Shown piece after piece: positions 7,140 to 15,145 of a stretch of DNA of 19,327 nt (position 1 is its first letter; every line of letters starts with the position of its first letter). This DNA comes from CAZLGM01 sp964558875 (GTDB taxonomy: Bacteria; Desulfobacterota; Desulfobulbia; Desulfobulbales; Desulfocapsaceae): the NCBI GenBank assembly GCA_964558875.1, contig CAZLGM010000033.1:1-19327 (forward strand), given 5' to 3'. The translations under genes were made by a program, and so were the position numbers. Below the pieces are notes generated by a model. It worked only from the letters and a program-made list of their open reading frames with translations, had not been told where the DNA came from and ran no database searches.

Positions 7140-8120
7140 GTGTTACTTTCAGTTGTTATTCCAGTGTATAATGAAGAGGACAACATAAAGCTTCTCTATG
7201 AAGAGCTTAAAGAGGTCCTCAATTCGCTCAAAGAGCAACATGAAATCGTTTTTATTGATGATGGCAGCAGGGACAGCACTTTACAGTTTCTCAAACAGAT
7301 CCAGGAAGAAGACCCGAACCTAATCGTGGTCAGTTTTAGAAGAAATTTTGGACAGACTGCGGCTATGTCTGCCGGCTTTGATTACGCCAGAGGGGATGTG
7401 ATCGTCACCATGGATGGAGACTTACAGAATGATCCCCATGATATTCCGAAGCTTCTTGAGAAAATCGATGAGGGATTCGATGTGGTCACCGGATGGCGAC
7501 ACGATCGCAAAGATGCCTTTCTCAATCGTAAGCTGCCATCTATGATCGCCAACAAGATCATATCACTTACAACCGGCATCAAGCTGCACGATTACGGGTG
7601 TACCTTGAAAGCCTTTAAAAAATATGTGATCAAGGGAATTAATCTGTATGGCGAAATGCATCGGTTTATTCCAGCCATTGCCAGTGGCCTGGGAATTTCC
7701 TTTACAGAAATCACCGTCAATCATCGGCCGCGACGTTTCGGTACATCCAAATATGGTATTTCCAGGACCATACGGGTAGTACTCGATCTGATTACGGTCA
7801 AATTCCTGCTTAGTTTTTCAACCAAACCGATTCAGGTTTTCGGGCTGATGGGGTTGATCTCAGGCGGGCTGGGTGTACTGATTGCTCTTATCATGACAAT
7901 ACAGCGCCAGTTTTTTGATGTGCCGTTGTCAGACCGGCCGCTGCTATTCCTGGCTGTTCTTCTTATTTTCATAGGTATTCAATTTATCTCTCTTGGGTTG
8001 ATCGCTGAGCTTCAGGCCCGCACCTACCACGAGTCTCAAAATAAACCGATTTATCACGTCAGGGAAGTCATTGGAGATTGGGAAAAAGCCAGGATAGAAA
8101 AGAAGCGTGAAATCAAATAA
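7140..8120 (+). CDS. GT2 polyprenyl-phosphate glycosyltransferase (GtrB/ArnC/DPM1-like)
   Basis: A 326-residue family 2 glycosyltransferase that likely moves a sugar from a nucleotide donor to undecaprenyl phosphate at the cytoplasmic face of the inner membrane. The GT-A fold starts at VVIPVYNEEDN; DDGSRDST is near residues 40-47, and the metal-binding DGD at 92-94 lies in VTMDGDLQNDP, typical of the DPM1-like subgroup. Two membrane helices follow at about 228-252 and 262-290, the arrangement of GtrB/ArnC/YfdH. The tail LIAELQARTYHESQNKP is also common in this group. The GTG start at 7140 has AAAAGGAG 10 bases upstream. The stop overlaps the next gene by 14 bases. The sugar cannot be told from sequence. 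Confidence 0.9.
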   Translation: MLLSVVIPVYNEEDNIKLLYEELKEVLNSLKEQHEIVFIDDGSRDSTLQFLKQIQEEDPNLIVVSFRRNFGQTAAMSAGFDYARGDVIVTMDGDLQNDPHDIPKLLEKIDEGFDVVTGWRHDRKDAFLNRKLPSMIANKIISLTTGIKLHDYGCTLKAFKKYVIKGINLYGEMHRFIPAIASGLGISFTEITVNHRPRRFGTSKYGISRTIRVVLDLITVKFLLSFSTKPIQVFGLMGLISGGLGVLIALIMTIQRQFFDVPLSDRPLLFLAVLLIFIGIQFISLGLIAELQARTYHESQNKPIYHVREVIGDWEKARIEKKREIK

Positions 8121-9156
8121 TGATCCGGTGATTACAGTCGTTATCCCCAATTGGAACGGCAAGCGCTTTTTACCGGAGTGTATCGGATCACTTCAACAGC
8201 AAACCTTTACAGGTTTTAGAATTATCGTTGTCGACAACGGCTCGACAGACGGTTCTGTTCCATATCTTCACAGCACCTTCCCTGAAGTCCACTGTATCAG
8301 CCTGCCTGAAAATAAAGGTTTCAGCTATGCCGTCAATAGAGGCATCGAACAGGCCGAAACCCAATATATTCTTCTGTTAAATAACGATATCGAGGTTCCG
8401 CCGAACTGTTTTGATGAGCTGATCACTGAAGTACAAAATCTGCGGGAGTTTGACTTTTTCGCCCTGAAAATGGTCAATTACAACAAAAGAAATTTGATCG
8501 ATGGAGCAGGCGACGGCATTCTCCGTGGTGGAGTAGGGTATCGTTACGGGACCATGGAGCAGGACAGTGAGTTGTATAATCAAGGCCGGCAAGTATTTGG
8601 GGCCTGCGCGGGAGCAGCCTTGTATACTAGGGATTTCTTCGATACAGTCGGTTTGTTCGATGAAGATTTCTTTGCCTATCTCGAAGATGTCGATCTTAAT
8701 CTCCGGGCAAACCGTTTTGGATTGCGCTGCTATTACATCCCTCAGGCATGTGTATACCATATAGGCAGTGCAACCACCGGCTCCAAGATCAACACGATGA
8801 CGATTTCCCTTTCAACCAAAAACAATATCAATGTTCTGACCAAAAACTATCCCGCTTCTCTCTTTTTACGTTTTTTCCCTGCAATTTGTGTCTACCAGTT
8901 TTTCTGGCTGCTTTTTGTTTGTAAAAAATTAAAATTATTGTCGTATCTGAAGGGAATTCTGTCAGGTCTGTTGCAGATTCCGGTTATGGCCTGCAAGAGA
9001 AAGGATATTCAACACAAGTCCGTACTTACAGCACAAGAACTCGGTGAGCTAATGAAACAATCGGAATACCGTGTCATTTGCTCAATCATGGCAAGAAGAG
9101 AAGGCGAGAAAAAGAACAACGGACTGCTGCAACTCTATTTGAAGCTCTTCTTTTAA
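8107..9156 (+). CDS. GT2 glycosyltransferase, rhamnosyltransferase-like
   Basis: A 349-residue GT2 enzyme beginning VVIPNWNGKRFLPECIGSL, the opening typical of WbbL/RfbF-like rhamnosyltransferases. DNGSTDGS and LLNNDIEVPP give the nucleotide and metal-binding positions (NND in place of DXD, common in this subgroup). FDEDFFAYLEDVDLNLRAN is the acceptor-side motif with the likely catalytic acid. A hydrophobic segment near residues 255-285 (LFLRFFPAICVYQFFWLL) suggests membrane association. The GTG start at 8107 lies inside the previous gene with a 14-base overlap, indicating translational coupling; the ATG at 8121 is out of frame. It acts in the cytoplasm on a lipid-linked oligosaccharide. Donor and acceptor are not known. 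Confidence 0.88.
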   Translation: MKSNNDPVITVVIPNWNGKRFLPECIGSLQQQTFTGFRIIVVDNGSTDGSVPYLHSTFPEVHCISLPENKGFSYAVNRGIEQAETQYILLLNNDIEVPPNCFDELITEVQNLREFDFFALKMVNYNKRNLIDGAGDGILRGGVGYRYGTMEQDSELYNQGRQVFGACAGAALYTRDFFDTVGLFDEDFFAYLEDVDLNLRANRFGLRCYYIPQACVYHIGSATTGSKINTMTISLSTKNNINVLTKNYPASLFLRFFPAICVYQFFWLLFVCKKLKLLSYLKGILSGLLQIPVMACKRKDIQHKSVLTAQELGELMKQSEYRVICSIMARREGEKKNNGLLQLYLKLFF

Positions 9157-9169
9157 AACCGTCATTTCT

Positions 9170-9988
9170 ATGGAATTACGTTTTTGCATCATCATTGTTA
9201 CCCACAACTCTCAAAGCGTACTCCAAACCTGCGTCCGTTCTATTGAAAACCAGTCCCAGCCTGTTCATCAGCTCATTATTGTAGATAGCGGCTCACAATC
9301 AACGGATTATCTCGAACCATTTTTGGAAAAAGAATGGATATCCGTTCATACAACCAACAATATCGGTTTTTCAAAGGGTAATAATACAGGCCTTAAGTAT
9401 GTGAGCAGTAATACGGATATTGTCTGCTTCATTAACCCCGACACTTTCCTGGAATCCGATTTCATACAAAGGGCCAATGGTATATTTCTGGAAAACAACG
9501 ACATTTCAGTCCTTTCAGGAAAATTACTGTCATTTGATCTCGATTACCAAAGGCCTAATGGCTTAATCGACTCATGTGGTATATTCAGAAAATGGTATGG
9601 ACGCTGGTATGATCGAGGGCAGGGTGAGGTCGATACCGGACAATATTCACAGCTGCAGCAGGTGCCGGCCCTATGTGGCGCATGTTTCTGTCTGCGAAAA
9701 TCGATCATCGACGAATTCTCCGGAACCCTGTTTGACCCCGATTTTTTTCTATATAAGGAGGATATCGAGTTAAGTCTGCGGCTCTGCCGACTTGGTATCG
9801 GACTGTATTATGTGCCCCACCTGTTAGCCTATCATTGCAGGGGATGGAATAAATCCCGCAAGCAGATCGATTTTGAAACCAGGAAACTTGCTGCCGCAAA
9901 CGAAATTCTACTTTATAAAAAACATCCATCACCCTATATTCTCTGGGCAATACTGAAATATTTTCTGGTTACCGTTTTCAAGGTGTAG
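9170..9988 (+). CDS. GT2 glycosyltransferase
   Basis: A 272-residue GT2 enzyme with a complete GT-A domain: CIIIVTHNSQSVLQTC at the start, VDSGSQSTD near residues 39-47, CFINPDTFLESDF as the DXD-equivalent (NPD), and FFLYKEDIELSLRLCRLG as the acceptor-side motif. It lacks the long hydrophobic tail of the gene before it. It starts at ATG 9170, 13 bases after the previous stop, with no clear ribosome site. It belongs to the same polysaccharide run and most likely adds one sugar to the lipid-linked repeat unit; rhamnosyl transfer is plausible from the resemblance to WbbL-type enzymes. Confidence 0.87.
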   Translation: MELRFCIIIVTHNSQSVLQTCVRSIENQSQPVHQLIIVDSGSQSTDYLEPFLEKEWISVHTTNNIGFSKGNNTGLKYVSSNTDIVCFINPDTFLESDFIQRANGIFLENNDISVLSGKLLSFDLDYQRPNGLIDSCGIFRKWYGRWYDRGQGEVDTGQYSQLQQVPALCGACFCLRKSIIDEFSGTLFDPDFFLYKEDIELSLRLCRLGIGLYYVPHLLAYHCRGWNKSRKQIDFETRKLAAANEILLYKKHPSPYILWAILKYFLVTVFKV

Positions 9989-10058
9989 TCACGTTTATTT
10001 GTAAAGGCCGCCGGCCATCGATTCTCTATACAGGATCGCCATTTTACTCCGTCAATCC

Positions 10059-11018
10059 ATGCCATACCCAACTGTTTCCATTGTTATTCCAACACTCAAC
10101 GGAGAAGACACCCTGGCGGAGCTGTTGGCAATGCTGTCAGTTCAAACAATACCGATACAAGAAATTCTTATTATAGACTCCTCTTCTGATGATAGTACAC
10201 CGGAGATTGCCAACCAGTATGGTGCCAACTATATCAAAATAGACCGACAAAACTTTGACCATGGGCGTACCCGGTCAGAGGCCGCTCTACAAACCTCCGG
10301 TGAATTGATTGTTTTTTTCACTCAGGATGCTATTCCTGTCGGAAAAAGAGCTCTTGAACATCTTATCCGACAATTTTCAGTTGATGACAATATTGGTGCA
10401 GCTTACGGCAGACAGTTGCCGTCTTTTTCCGCCAACCCCTTTGCCACCCATCTCCGATATTTTAACTACCCACAACAATCTGACATCCGGTCGTTGAATG
10501 ACTCAAAGAGATTAGGATTGGCAACGGTTTTTCTCTCCAACTCGTTTTCGGCCTATCGACGCGCTGTCTTACAGGAGATTGATTTTTTTCCAAAGGATCT
10601 TGTTTTTGGGGAGGACGCCTGTGCTGCCGGTAGAATCCTGATGACAGGATGGAAGATCGCCTATGTAGCAGAAGCAGCCGTCTACCACTCTCACAATTAC
10701 ACCTGCATTGAGGAGTTCAAACGGTATTTTGATATTGGTGTGCTGCATCAGACCCAGAAATGGCTGCTGAACACCTTCGGAAACGCCCAAAGCAGAGGGA
10801 ATGCCTTTGTCAAATCAGAGGTTTCTTTTTTAATCAAAGAAAAGAAATGGTTCCTGTTACCACTATCCTTTTTGCGAAATTTTCTGAAACTGGTTGCCTA
10901 TAAAAGTGGTCGCAACTTTTCTCGATTGCCGGCAACCCTTATTCATCAGCTATCAATGAACAGTCGATGGTGGCAGGACCAAAGTCGATCCGATGCAGAG
11001 GAAATTAACGAAAAATGA
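10059..11018 (+). CDS. GT2 rhamnosyltransferase-like enzyme
   Basis: A 319-residue GT2 protein. Visible motifs are VSIVIPTLNGEDTL (N-terminal strand), DSSSDDSTPEIA, FDHGRTR near residue 70, FFTQDAIPVG (donor/metal site, TQDA), and FGEDACAAGRIL with YHSHNYT further on. FxHGxTR followed by TQDA is characteristic of rhamnosyltransferases resembling RfbF and RgpB-type enzymes. A basic, hydrophobic C-terminal region (about 245-300) may bind the membrane. It starts at ATG 10059 after a 70-base gap and has only a weak ribosome site. It is the fourth consecutive GT2 gene, consistent with a repeat unit of several sugars. The specific linkage cannot be assigned. Confidence 0.87.
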   Translation: MPYPTVSIVIPTLNGEDTLAELLAMLSVQTIPIQEILIIDSSSDDSTPEIANQYGANYIKIDRQNFDHGRTRSEAALQTSGELIVFFTQDAIPVGKRALEHLIRQFSVDDNIGAAYGRQLPSFSANPFATHLRYFNYPQQSDIRSLNDSKRLGLATVFLSNSFSAYRRAVLQEIDFFPKDLVFGEDACAAGRILMTGWKIAYVAEAAVYHSHNYTCIEEFKRYFDIGVLHQTQKWLLNTFGNAQSRGNAFVKSEVSFLIKEKKWFLLPLSFLRNFLKLVAYKSGRNFSRLPATLIHQLSMNSRWWQDQSRSDAEEINEK

Positions 11019-11139
11019 TGAAAGGCTTGATAATCTCAAGCAAAATTTTGATTGAATGAGTATATAATAACTATCAAAGGAAAACTGATTAATGATCCGA
11101 TCAGTCTACAATTTATCTTAAGTTTTCATTTACAAATAA

Positions 11140-12549
11140 ATGCTATCCCTGAATCTGCGAGAGCAGAGTTCAATAATGGCCAGGTTATTCCATATCCTGG
11201 ATTGTTTTGTGGTGGTTGGTTATCTCTGGCTGCTTGTTCAGTGGTACCAGGTCCCCTGGAGCGTATATTATACCCGGTTGGAAATTATTACATTCGTCCT
11301 CAGTTTCATTAGTTTCCAATCTTTTCAACTGTACAGGTCCTGGCGGGGCTGGAAGTTCTATATCCAGTTTCTTTACATTGTCCGGGCCTGGGGCTTTGTG
11401 ATCGGAGTACTGCTGTTTTATTTCTTTCTTTTTAAAATATCGATAGCTTACTCAAGAGCTGTTTTCCTGATCTGGTCGACTACTACGCCAATAATTCTCT
11501 TTGTTATCCATTTAACTGTCAGAAAAATTCTACGATATTACCGTATCAGGGGAAGAAATGTCCGACATGCCGTTATTGCCGGTGCCGGAGAGCTTGGCCG
11601 CAACCTGTTAAAAGAAGTGGAATCGATTCCATGGGCCGGGATAAAGGTCATGGGTTTTTTTGATGATAAAATAAAAGAAGATGAAGAAACAGAAATAATT
11701 GACAGACCACTGCTTGGTGATATCAGCCAGATCAATTCATATCTGAAAGTCAATGATATCGATTATGTCTATATCGCTTTGCCTATGCGTGCCGAGAAAA
11801 AGATCTTCTCTATCCTTCGAAATTGCCGTTCCCAGGGAGCCAGAATTTTTCTGGTGCCCGATCTTTATGTCTTTGGGCTTCATCACGCCGAGATTCAATC
11901 CCTTGGCAAACTGCTCATACTTAATTTCAATCCGCACACAGAATGGAAAAGAGGATTCGATATCGTTTTTTCATTTTTCGCGCTATTTTTTTCCATACCG
12001 TTTTTTGTTCTTATCAGTTTACTTGTCAAACTAGAAGACGGCGGGCCCGTCTTTTATCGACATAAAAGGATCACTGCTGCCGGCAAAGAATTTAATTGCC
12101 TGAAATTTAGAACCATGAAAGTTGGGGCGGATAAAGAGCTTGCAGATATTTTGAAGAACGATCCTATTATGAGAGAAGAATGGAAAAAAAGTTATAAACT
12201 GAAAAACGATCCCAGAGTGACCCGTATAGGCAAAATCTTGAGAAAGACAAGTATTGATGAGTTTCCACAATTCATCAACGTCCTGCGGGGCGATATGAGC
12301 GTAGTTGGTGCAAGACCGATTGTCGACGATGAGCTCAAAGATTTTTATAAAGAGAGTGCCGGCAGATACTGCTCCATGAAACCTGGAATAACAGGGCCCT
12401 GGCAGGTTGGCCGCCGATCCGATATTGAGGATTACAACGAAAGGGTTCAGCTCGATGATTGGTATATCCTTAACTATTCATTATGGACGGACATCAAAAT
12501 AATATTCAAGACAATCGCTTGTCTATTTAGAGGGAATGGGGCATATTAG
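11140..12549 (+). CDS. wbaP: WbaP/WcaJ-type undecaprenyl-phosphate sugar phosphotransferase
   Basis: A 469-residue polyprenyl-phosphate hexose-1-phosphate transferase, which starts repeat-unit synthesis by placing a sugar phosphate (often galactose or glucose) on undecaprenyl phosphate. About four N-terminal helices (residues 15-135) are followed by a Rossmann-like CoA-binding-type domain (AVIAGAGELGRNLLKEV, about 143-245). The catalytic sugar-transferase domain begins at KRGFDIVFSF near 270: GPVFYRHKRI, FNCLKFRTM, TSIDEFPQFINVLRGDMSVV and GITGPWQVGRRS are all present. The usual GPRP motif reads GARP here. The ATG at 11140 directly follows a TAA in frame, so no longer N-terminus exists; ATG 11176 is the alternative. 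The preceding 121 bases are AT-rich with no defensible promoter. It is the last gene of the glycan cluster. Confidence 0.92.
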   Translation: MLSLNLREQSSIMARLFHILDCFVVVGYLWLLVQWYQVPWSVYYTRLEIITFVLSFISFQSFQLYRSWRGWKFYIQFLYIVRAWGFVIGVLLFYFFLFKISIAYSRAVFLIWSTTTPIILFVIHLTVRKILRYYRIRGRNVRHAVIAGAGELGRNLLKEVESIPWAGIKVMGFFDDKIKEDEETEIIDRPLLGDISQINSYLKVNDIDYVYIALPMRAEKKIFSILRNCRSQGARIFLVPDLYVFGLHHAEIQSLGKLLILNFNPHTEWKRGFDIVFSFFALFFSIPFFVLISLLVKLEDGGPVFYRHKRITAAGKEFNCLKFRTMKVGADKELADILKNDPIMREEWKKSYKLKNDPRVTRIGKILRKTSIDEFPQFINVLRGDMSVVGARPIVDDELKDFYKESAGRYCSMKPGITGPWQVGRRSDIEDYNERVQLDDWYILNYSLWTDIKIIFKTIACLFRGNGAY

Positions 12550-12625
12550 AAATTAGCAGTTACTCCTGTTGAGCGTTAAATAAGCGCTTCTTTTATTTTT
12601 ATTCTTACACTGGAGTTGAAACATC

Positions 12626-12976
12626 ATGAGCACAAGCCGTAAGAACCACTCAATCAACATTCTGATCTATCTCTGTTTGTTCAGTCTGTTATTTTCAGGA
12701 TGCGCAGCACAGCATTACGGTGCTGTTGAATTCAGTTCCACACCATCCGGGGCTGAAGTAATCAATTTAAAAGATGATACTGTTTTAGGATCAACACCGG
12801 TAAGAGTCCTCTGGAAAGGAGACGCCGGCAGTTCTGAAAAGGTTGTCGTTCAGTTTAAAAAGTCAGGTTTTTATGAAAAAATATCATCAATCTGGGTCAA
12901 TAAACGACATGACAGCAGACAGAACGCTGAAAATGACGCTGTACAGATCCATGCAGAGTTGATTAAATATAAATAA
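12626..12976 (+). CDS. Small lipoprotein with PEGA-like domain, 1
   Basis: A 116-residue predicted lipoprotein. A basic start and hydrophobic helix end in a lipobox LFSGC with the lipidated Cys at residue 26. The mature part begins with VEFSSTPSGAEVINL and LGSTPVRV, which matches the PEGA pattern (StPsGA...lGsTP) of small beta-sandwich domains found on envelope proteins. The rest (FKKSGFYEKISSIWV) fits the end of the same fold. GGAG precedes the ATG at about 10 bases. It is followed by a second PEGA-like lipoprotein and a Pal-like lipoprotein, suggesting a shared envelope function. Exact role unknown. Confidence 0.82.
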   Translation: MSTSRKNHSINILIYLCLFSLLFSGCAAQHYGAVEFSSTPSGAEVINLKDDTVLGSTPVRVLWKGDAGSSEKVVVQFKKSGFYEKISSIWVNKRHDSRQNAENDAVQIHAELIKYK

Positions 12977-13075
12977 CCAGGTGAACTTTTTTGCACCATT
13001 CGTGGGAGTTTGAACAAAAAAACTCAGCTGTAACTGACTTCCATACATACACAATATCCGAGTAGGTGATAGATC

Positions 13076-13441
13076 ATGATCAGCAGAATACCAATAAAAC
13101 TTAGCGTTCTTCTGGCCGCCGTTATGTTGTTTTTAGTTGGTTGCGGTAAAGCAATCCATCCGGTTCCGATGGTGGTTCATTCAGAGCCTCAAGGAGGATA
13201 CGTTCTGTATAAGGCTCCACAAACCTATGGCCAATGGGTCTATCTTGGTTCCACACCGGTCAAAACTGTTCAAATGATCGATGAGGAAACGATGACCGAG
13301 AATTCAAAATTCATGCTTCGTATTTTACGTAACGGCTTTCACGAACAGGTGAAAGAGTGGGACGGAGAAAGGTTTCTGGAAACCTTTGAAGACCAGGGAA
13401 AAATCTTCTGGACTCCTCATCTGGTTAGATCAAAGATGTAG
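13076..13441 (+). CDS. Small lipoprotein with PEGA-like domain, 2
   Basis: A 121-residue predicted lipoprotein. The signal helix ends in FLVGC (Cys at residue 23). The mature protein again has a divergent PEGA-like pattern: VVHSEPQGGYVLY, then YLGSTPVKTV. It ends with an aromatic and charged tail (FWTPHLVRSKM). The ribosome site AGGTGA lies just upstream of ATG 13076. It is related in layout to the preceding gene but not a close copy. It sits 46 bases before the Pal-like gene, in the same orientation, so co-transcription is likely. Function unknown. Confidence 0.8.
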   Translation: MISRIPIKLSVLLAAVMLFLVGCGKAIHPVPMVVHSEPQGGYVLYKAPQTYGQWVYLGSTPVKTVQMIDEETMTENSKFMLRILRNGFHEQVKEWDGERFLETFEDQGKIFWTPHLVRSKM

Positions 13442-13487
13442 TAATGAACTTGGAGAGGGCGAACCTGTGCATTTAAAAAGGAACTCT

Positions 13488-14060
13488 ATGAATAGAACTA
13501 TTGGGCGTGGTCTGACATTTATTTTACTCCTTGGTTCATTACTCTTCATGGGTTGTGGCAAGGAAGTCATACCAAGTTTTAAACCGGAAGGTCACTCCAT
13601 GGGAAGTTCTACTCCGCTGGCTGGTTCCCAAATGGGTGAGGAGTCGTTGGCCAATGTGGGTGGCAACCTTTACGGGTCGAATCCGGATATGGCTAGCGAC
13701 GAGTACAAAAAACAGTACGGTCGTTCCACAGCGCCTCTATTGCCTATCTATTTCGATTTTGACCGGGATACTATTCGCGATGACCAGGTTGATAACCTGC
13801 AGAAAAACGGAAACTATCTCCTGGAAAACCCGGCAGTTCGAATCATGATTGCCGGGAATTGTGACGAAAGGGGCACCGCCGAATACAATATGGGACTAGG
13901 TGAACGAAGGGCAATCAATGCCAAGGAGTTCCTTGTACAGATGGGAGTTGCCAACGACCGCATACGTACAGTTTCTTTTGGTGATGAAATGCCGCTTTTC
14001 CCTGATTCGGACGAATGGTCCTGGGCCAGAAACCGAAGGGACGATTTTGTTATTGAATAG
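13488..14060 (+). CDS. pal: Peptidoglycan-associated lipoprotein (Pal/OmpA family)
   Basis: A 190-residue lipoprotein that anchors the outer membrane to peptidoglycan. The lipobox FMGC puts the lipidated Cys at residue 23. A Gly/Ser-rich linker (about 25-80) leads to an OmpA-type domain (about 87-190) with IYFDFDRDTIRDDQ, the Pal hallmark NCDERGTAEYN (124-134), LGERRA, and the late NRRDDFVIE. I start it at ATG 13488 because AAAAAGGAA lies six bases upstream and the signal peptide begins there; the frame is open further upstream, but that part overlaps the preceding gene and lacks a signal. There are no Tol genes beside it, so it may be a Pal paralogue tied to the local lipoproteins. The end is 6 bases from a convergent gene. 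Confidence 0.88.
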   Translation: MNRTIGRGLTFILLLGSLLFMGCGKEVIPSFKPEGHSMGSSTPLAGSQMGEESLANVGGNLYGSNPDMASDEYKKQYGRSTAPLLPIYFDFDRDTIRDDQVDNLQKNGNYLLENPAVRIMIAGNCDERGTAEYNMGLGERRAINAKEFLVQMGVANDRIRTVSFGDEMPLFPDSDEWSWARNRRDDFVIE

Positions 14061-14066
14061 TAAGCG

Positions 14067-14822
14067 CTAACTTTTCGTCAACAGCTCGGCCAGTTTTCTG
14101 GCTGGTTCATCCACATCCTCGCGCACTTCAATAATAGGAACCCCTGTGCGTTCCGCTTTCCGAATTGCCTTTGCATTTGGGAAACAGACAATCGGTCCAT
14201 TCTCCAAATTGTCACGCAAAAACTGCTGGTCCTCATCATCTTCGACCAAATTGCCGACAAAAGAAACATTCGGAATCTCAACCTCATCGGCTAACCGCTT
14301 GATTTTCTTTGCCGTTCTAATAGAAGATTGAGAGGGATTTACAATTATCAGAAGATGATCGACTCCAACAATGGTTCCTCGACCTAAATGTTCCACGCCG
14401 GCTTCCATATCAAGGAGAACAACCTGAGCTGGAGAAAGAAGCAGTTTAGTGAGCATTCGTTTTAGTACATTGTTTTCCGGACAGGCGCAGCCGCCTTCAG
14501 CCGATTGAATAGCTCCCAAAACCATGAGTTTCATATTGTCATGCTCAATCATAAAATCACTGAGCAGATCGTTGACTTGGGGGTTTATGTTATAGAAGGG
14601 TGATCCTTCGGTCTTGCCTGATCGCTCAATCAACAGTTCGGTCATCTCCGAGATCGGCCTGGCCCGGCTTTTATCTTGCACACCGATTGTTTGAGCCATA
14701 TGAGGGCTGGGATCGGCATCGATGATCAGTACTTCTTTGCCGCTATTCTTCAGCTCCCTTGCCAGTAGGGCCATGATGGTTGTCTTACCGACACCGCCTT
14801 TGCCGGAAATCGCTATTTTCAT
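14067..14822 (-). CDS. cooC: CooC-type nickel-insertion/maturation ATPase
   Basis: A 251-residue P-loop ATPase of the MinD/ParA (SIMIBI) class. The deviant Walker A GKGGVGKTT is at residues 7-15, with the signature Lys at 8. VLIIDADPSPHM follows, and a CXC motif (GGCACPEN, Cys 112 and 114) sits where CooC proteins bind a metal between two monomers. DMEAGVEHLGRGT and the late KAIRKAERTG also fit the CooC family, which helps insert nickel into carbon monoxide dehydrogenase. AAGGAG lies upstream of the ATG on the minus strand. No CO dehydrogenase gene is in the window, so the client may be encoded elsewhere. It converges with the Pal-like gene. Confidence 0.87.
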   Translation of the reverse strand: MKIAISGKGGVGKTTIMALLARELKNSGKEVLIIDADPSPHMAQTIGVQDKSRARPISEMTELLIERSGKTEGSPFYNINPQVNDLLSDFMIEHDNMKLMVLGAIQSAEGGCACPENNVLKRMLTKLLLSPAQVVLLDMEAGVEHLGRGTIVGVDHLLIIVNPSQSSIRTAKKIKRLADEVEIPNVSFVGNLVEDDEDQQFLRDNLENGPIVCFPNAKAIRKAERTGVPIIEVREDVDEPARKLAELLTKS

Positions 14823-14852
14823 TTTTCTATCAAGCTCCTTAACTTTTTATTC

Positions 14853-14975
14853 ACCTGAATCTGTGAAGTCACGAAAGGTGAGTTGTTTTTTTTGTTATAA
14901 TGGAAAATCCGACAATCCAGGACCATACCAAAATATAATGCATGTTAAAATATGGTCTAGGTCACGGATTCAGGT
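14853..14975. repeat. Nested inverted repeats in the cooC-BI-1 gap
   Basis: The 323-base gap at 14823-15145 has no gene. It holds an outer inverted repeat, ACCTGAATCTGTGA (14853-14866) against TCACGGATTCAGGT (14962-14975) with one mismatch, and an inner pair, GACCATA (14921-14927) against TATGGTC (14951-14957). A TATAAT lies between the arms at 14896-14901 but without a well spaced -35 box. The layout could be a small insertion element or a structured regulatory region between divergent genes. The rest of the gap (14976-15145) is AT-rich; the only feature I can support there is the AAAAAGGAG ribosome site before 15146. Confidence 0.45.
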
Positions 14976-15145
14976 TGCAAGCTCAGATCAAATGATTAAA
15001 ATGTTGGTCAAATGTAGTCTATTTAACCGATTGCGTAAATATTGAAAAGAGGGACTTGGTTCTCAATAGGAATATAAAATATTATTAGCTCATAATTGCC
15101 GGATTTGTTTCAAATCCTCCAATAGAGATAAAAAAGGAGTTTGAT

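Noticed and set aside
11063..11068. TATAAT upstream of wbaP as a promoter
   Set aside because: No acceptable -35 box lies 16-18 bases upstream; the region is simply AT-rich.
11052..11312. An 86-codon open frame starting near the end of the fourth GT2 gene
   Set aside because: Most of it overlaps the wbaP gene in another frame, its sequence is low in normal protein features, and no ribosome site precedes it.
13386..13487. A longer N-terminus for the Pal-like protein (34 extra residues)
   Set aside because: It would overlap the preceding lipoprotein gene and bury the signal peptide; ATG 13488 has a clear ribosome site and starts at the signal sequence.
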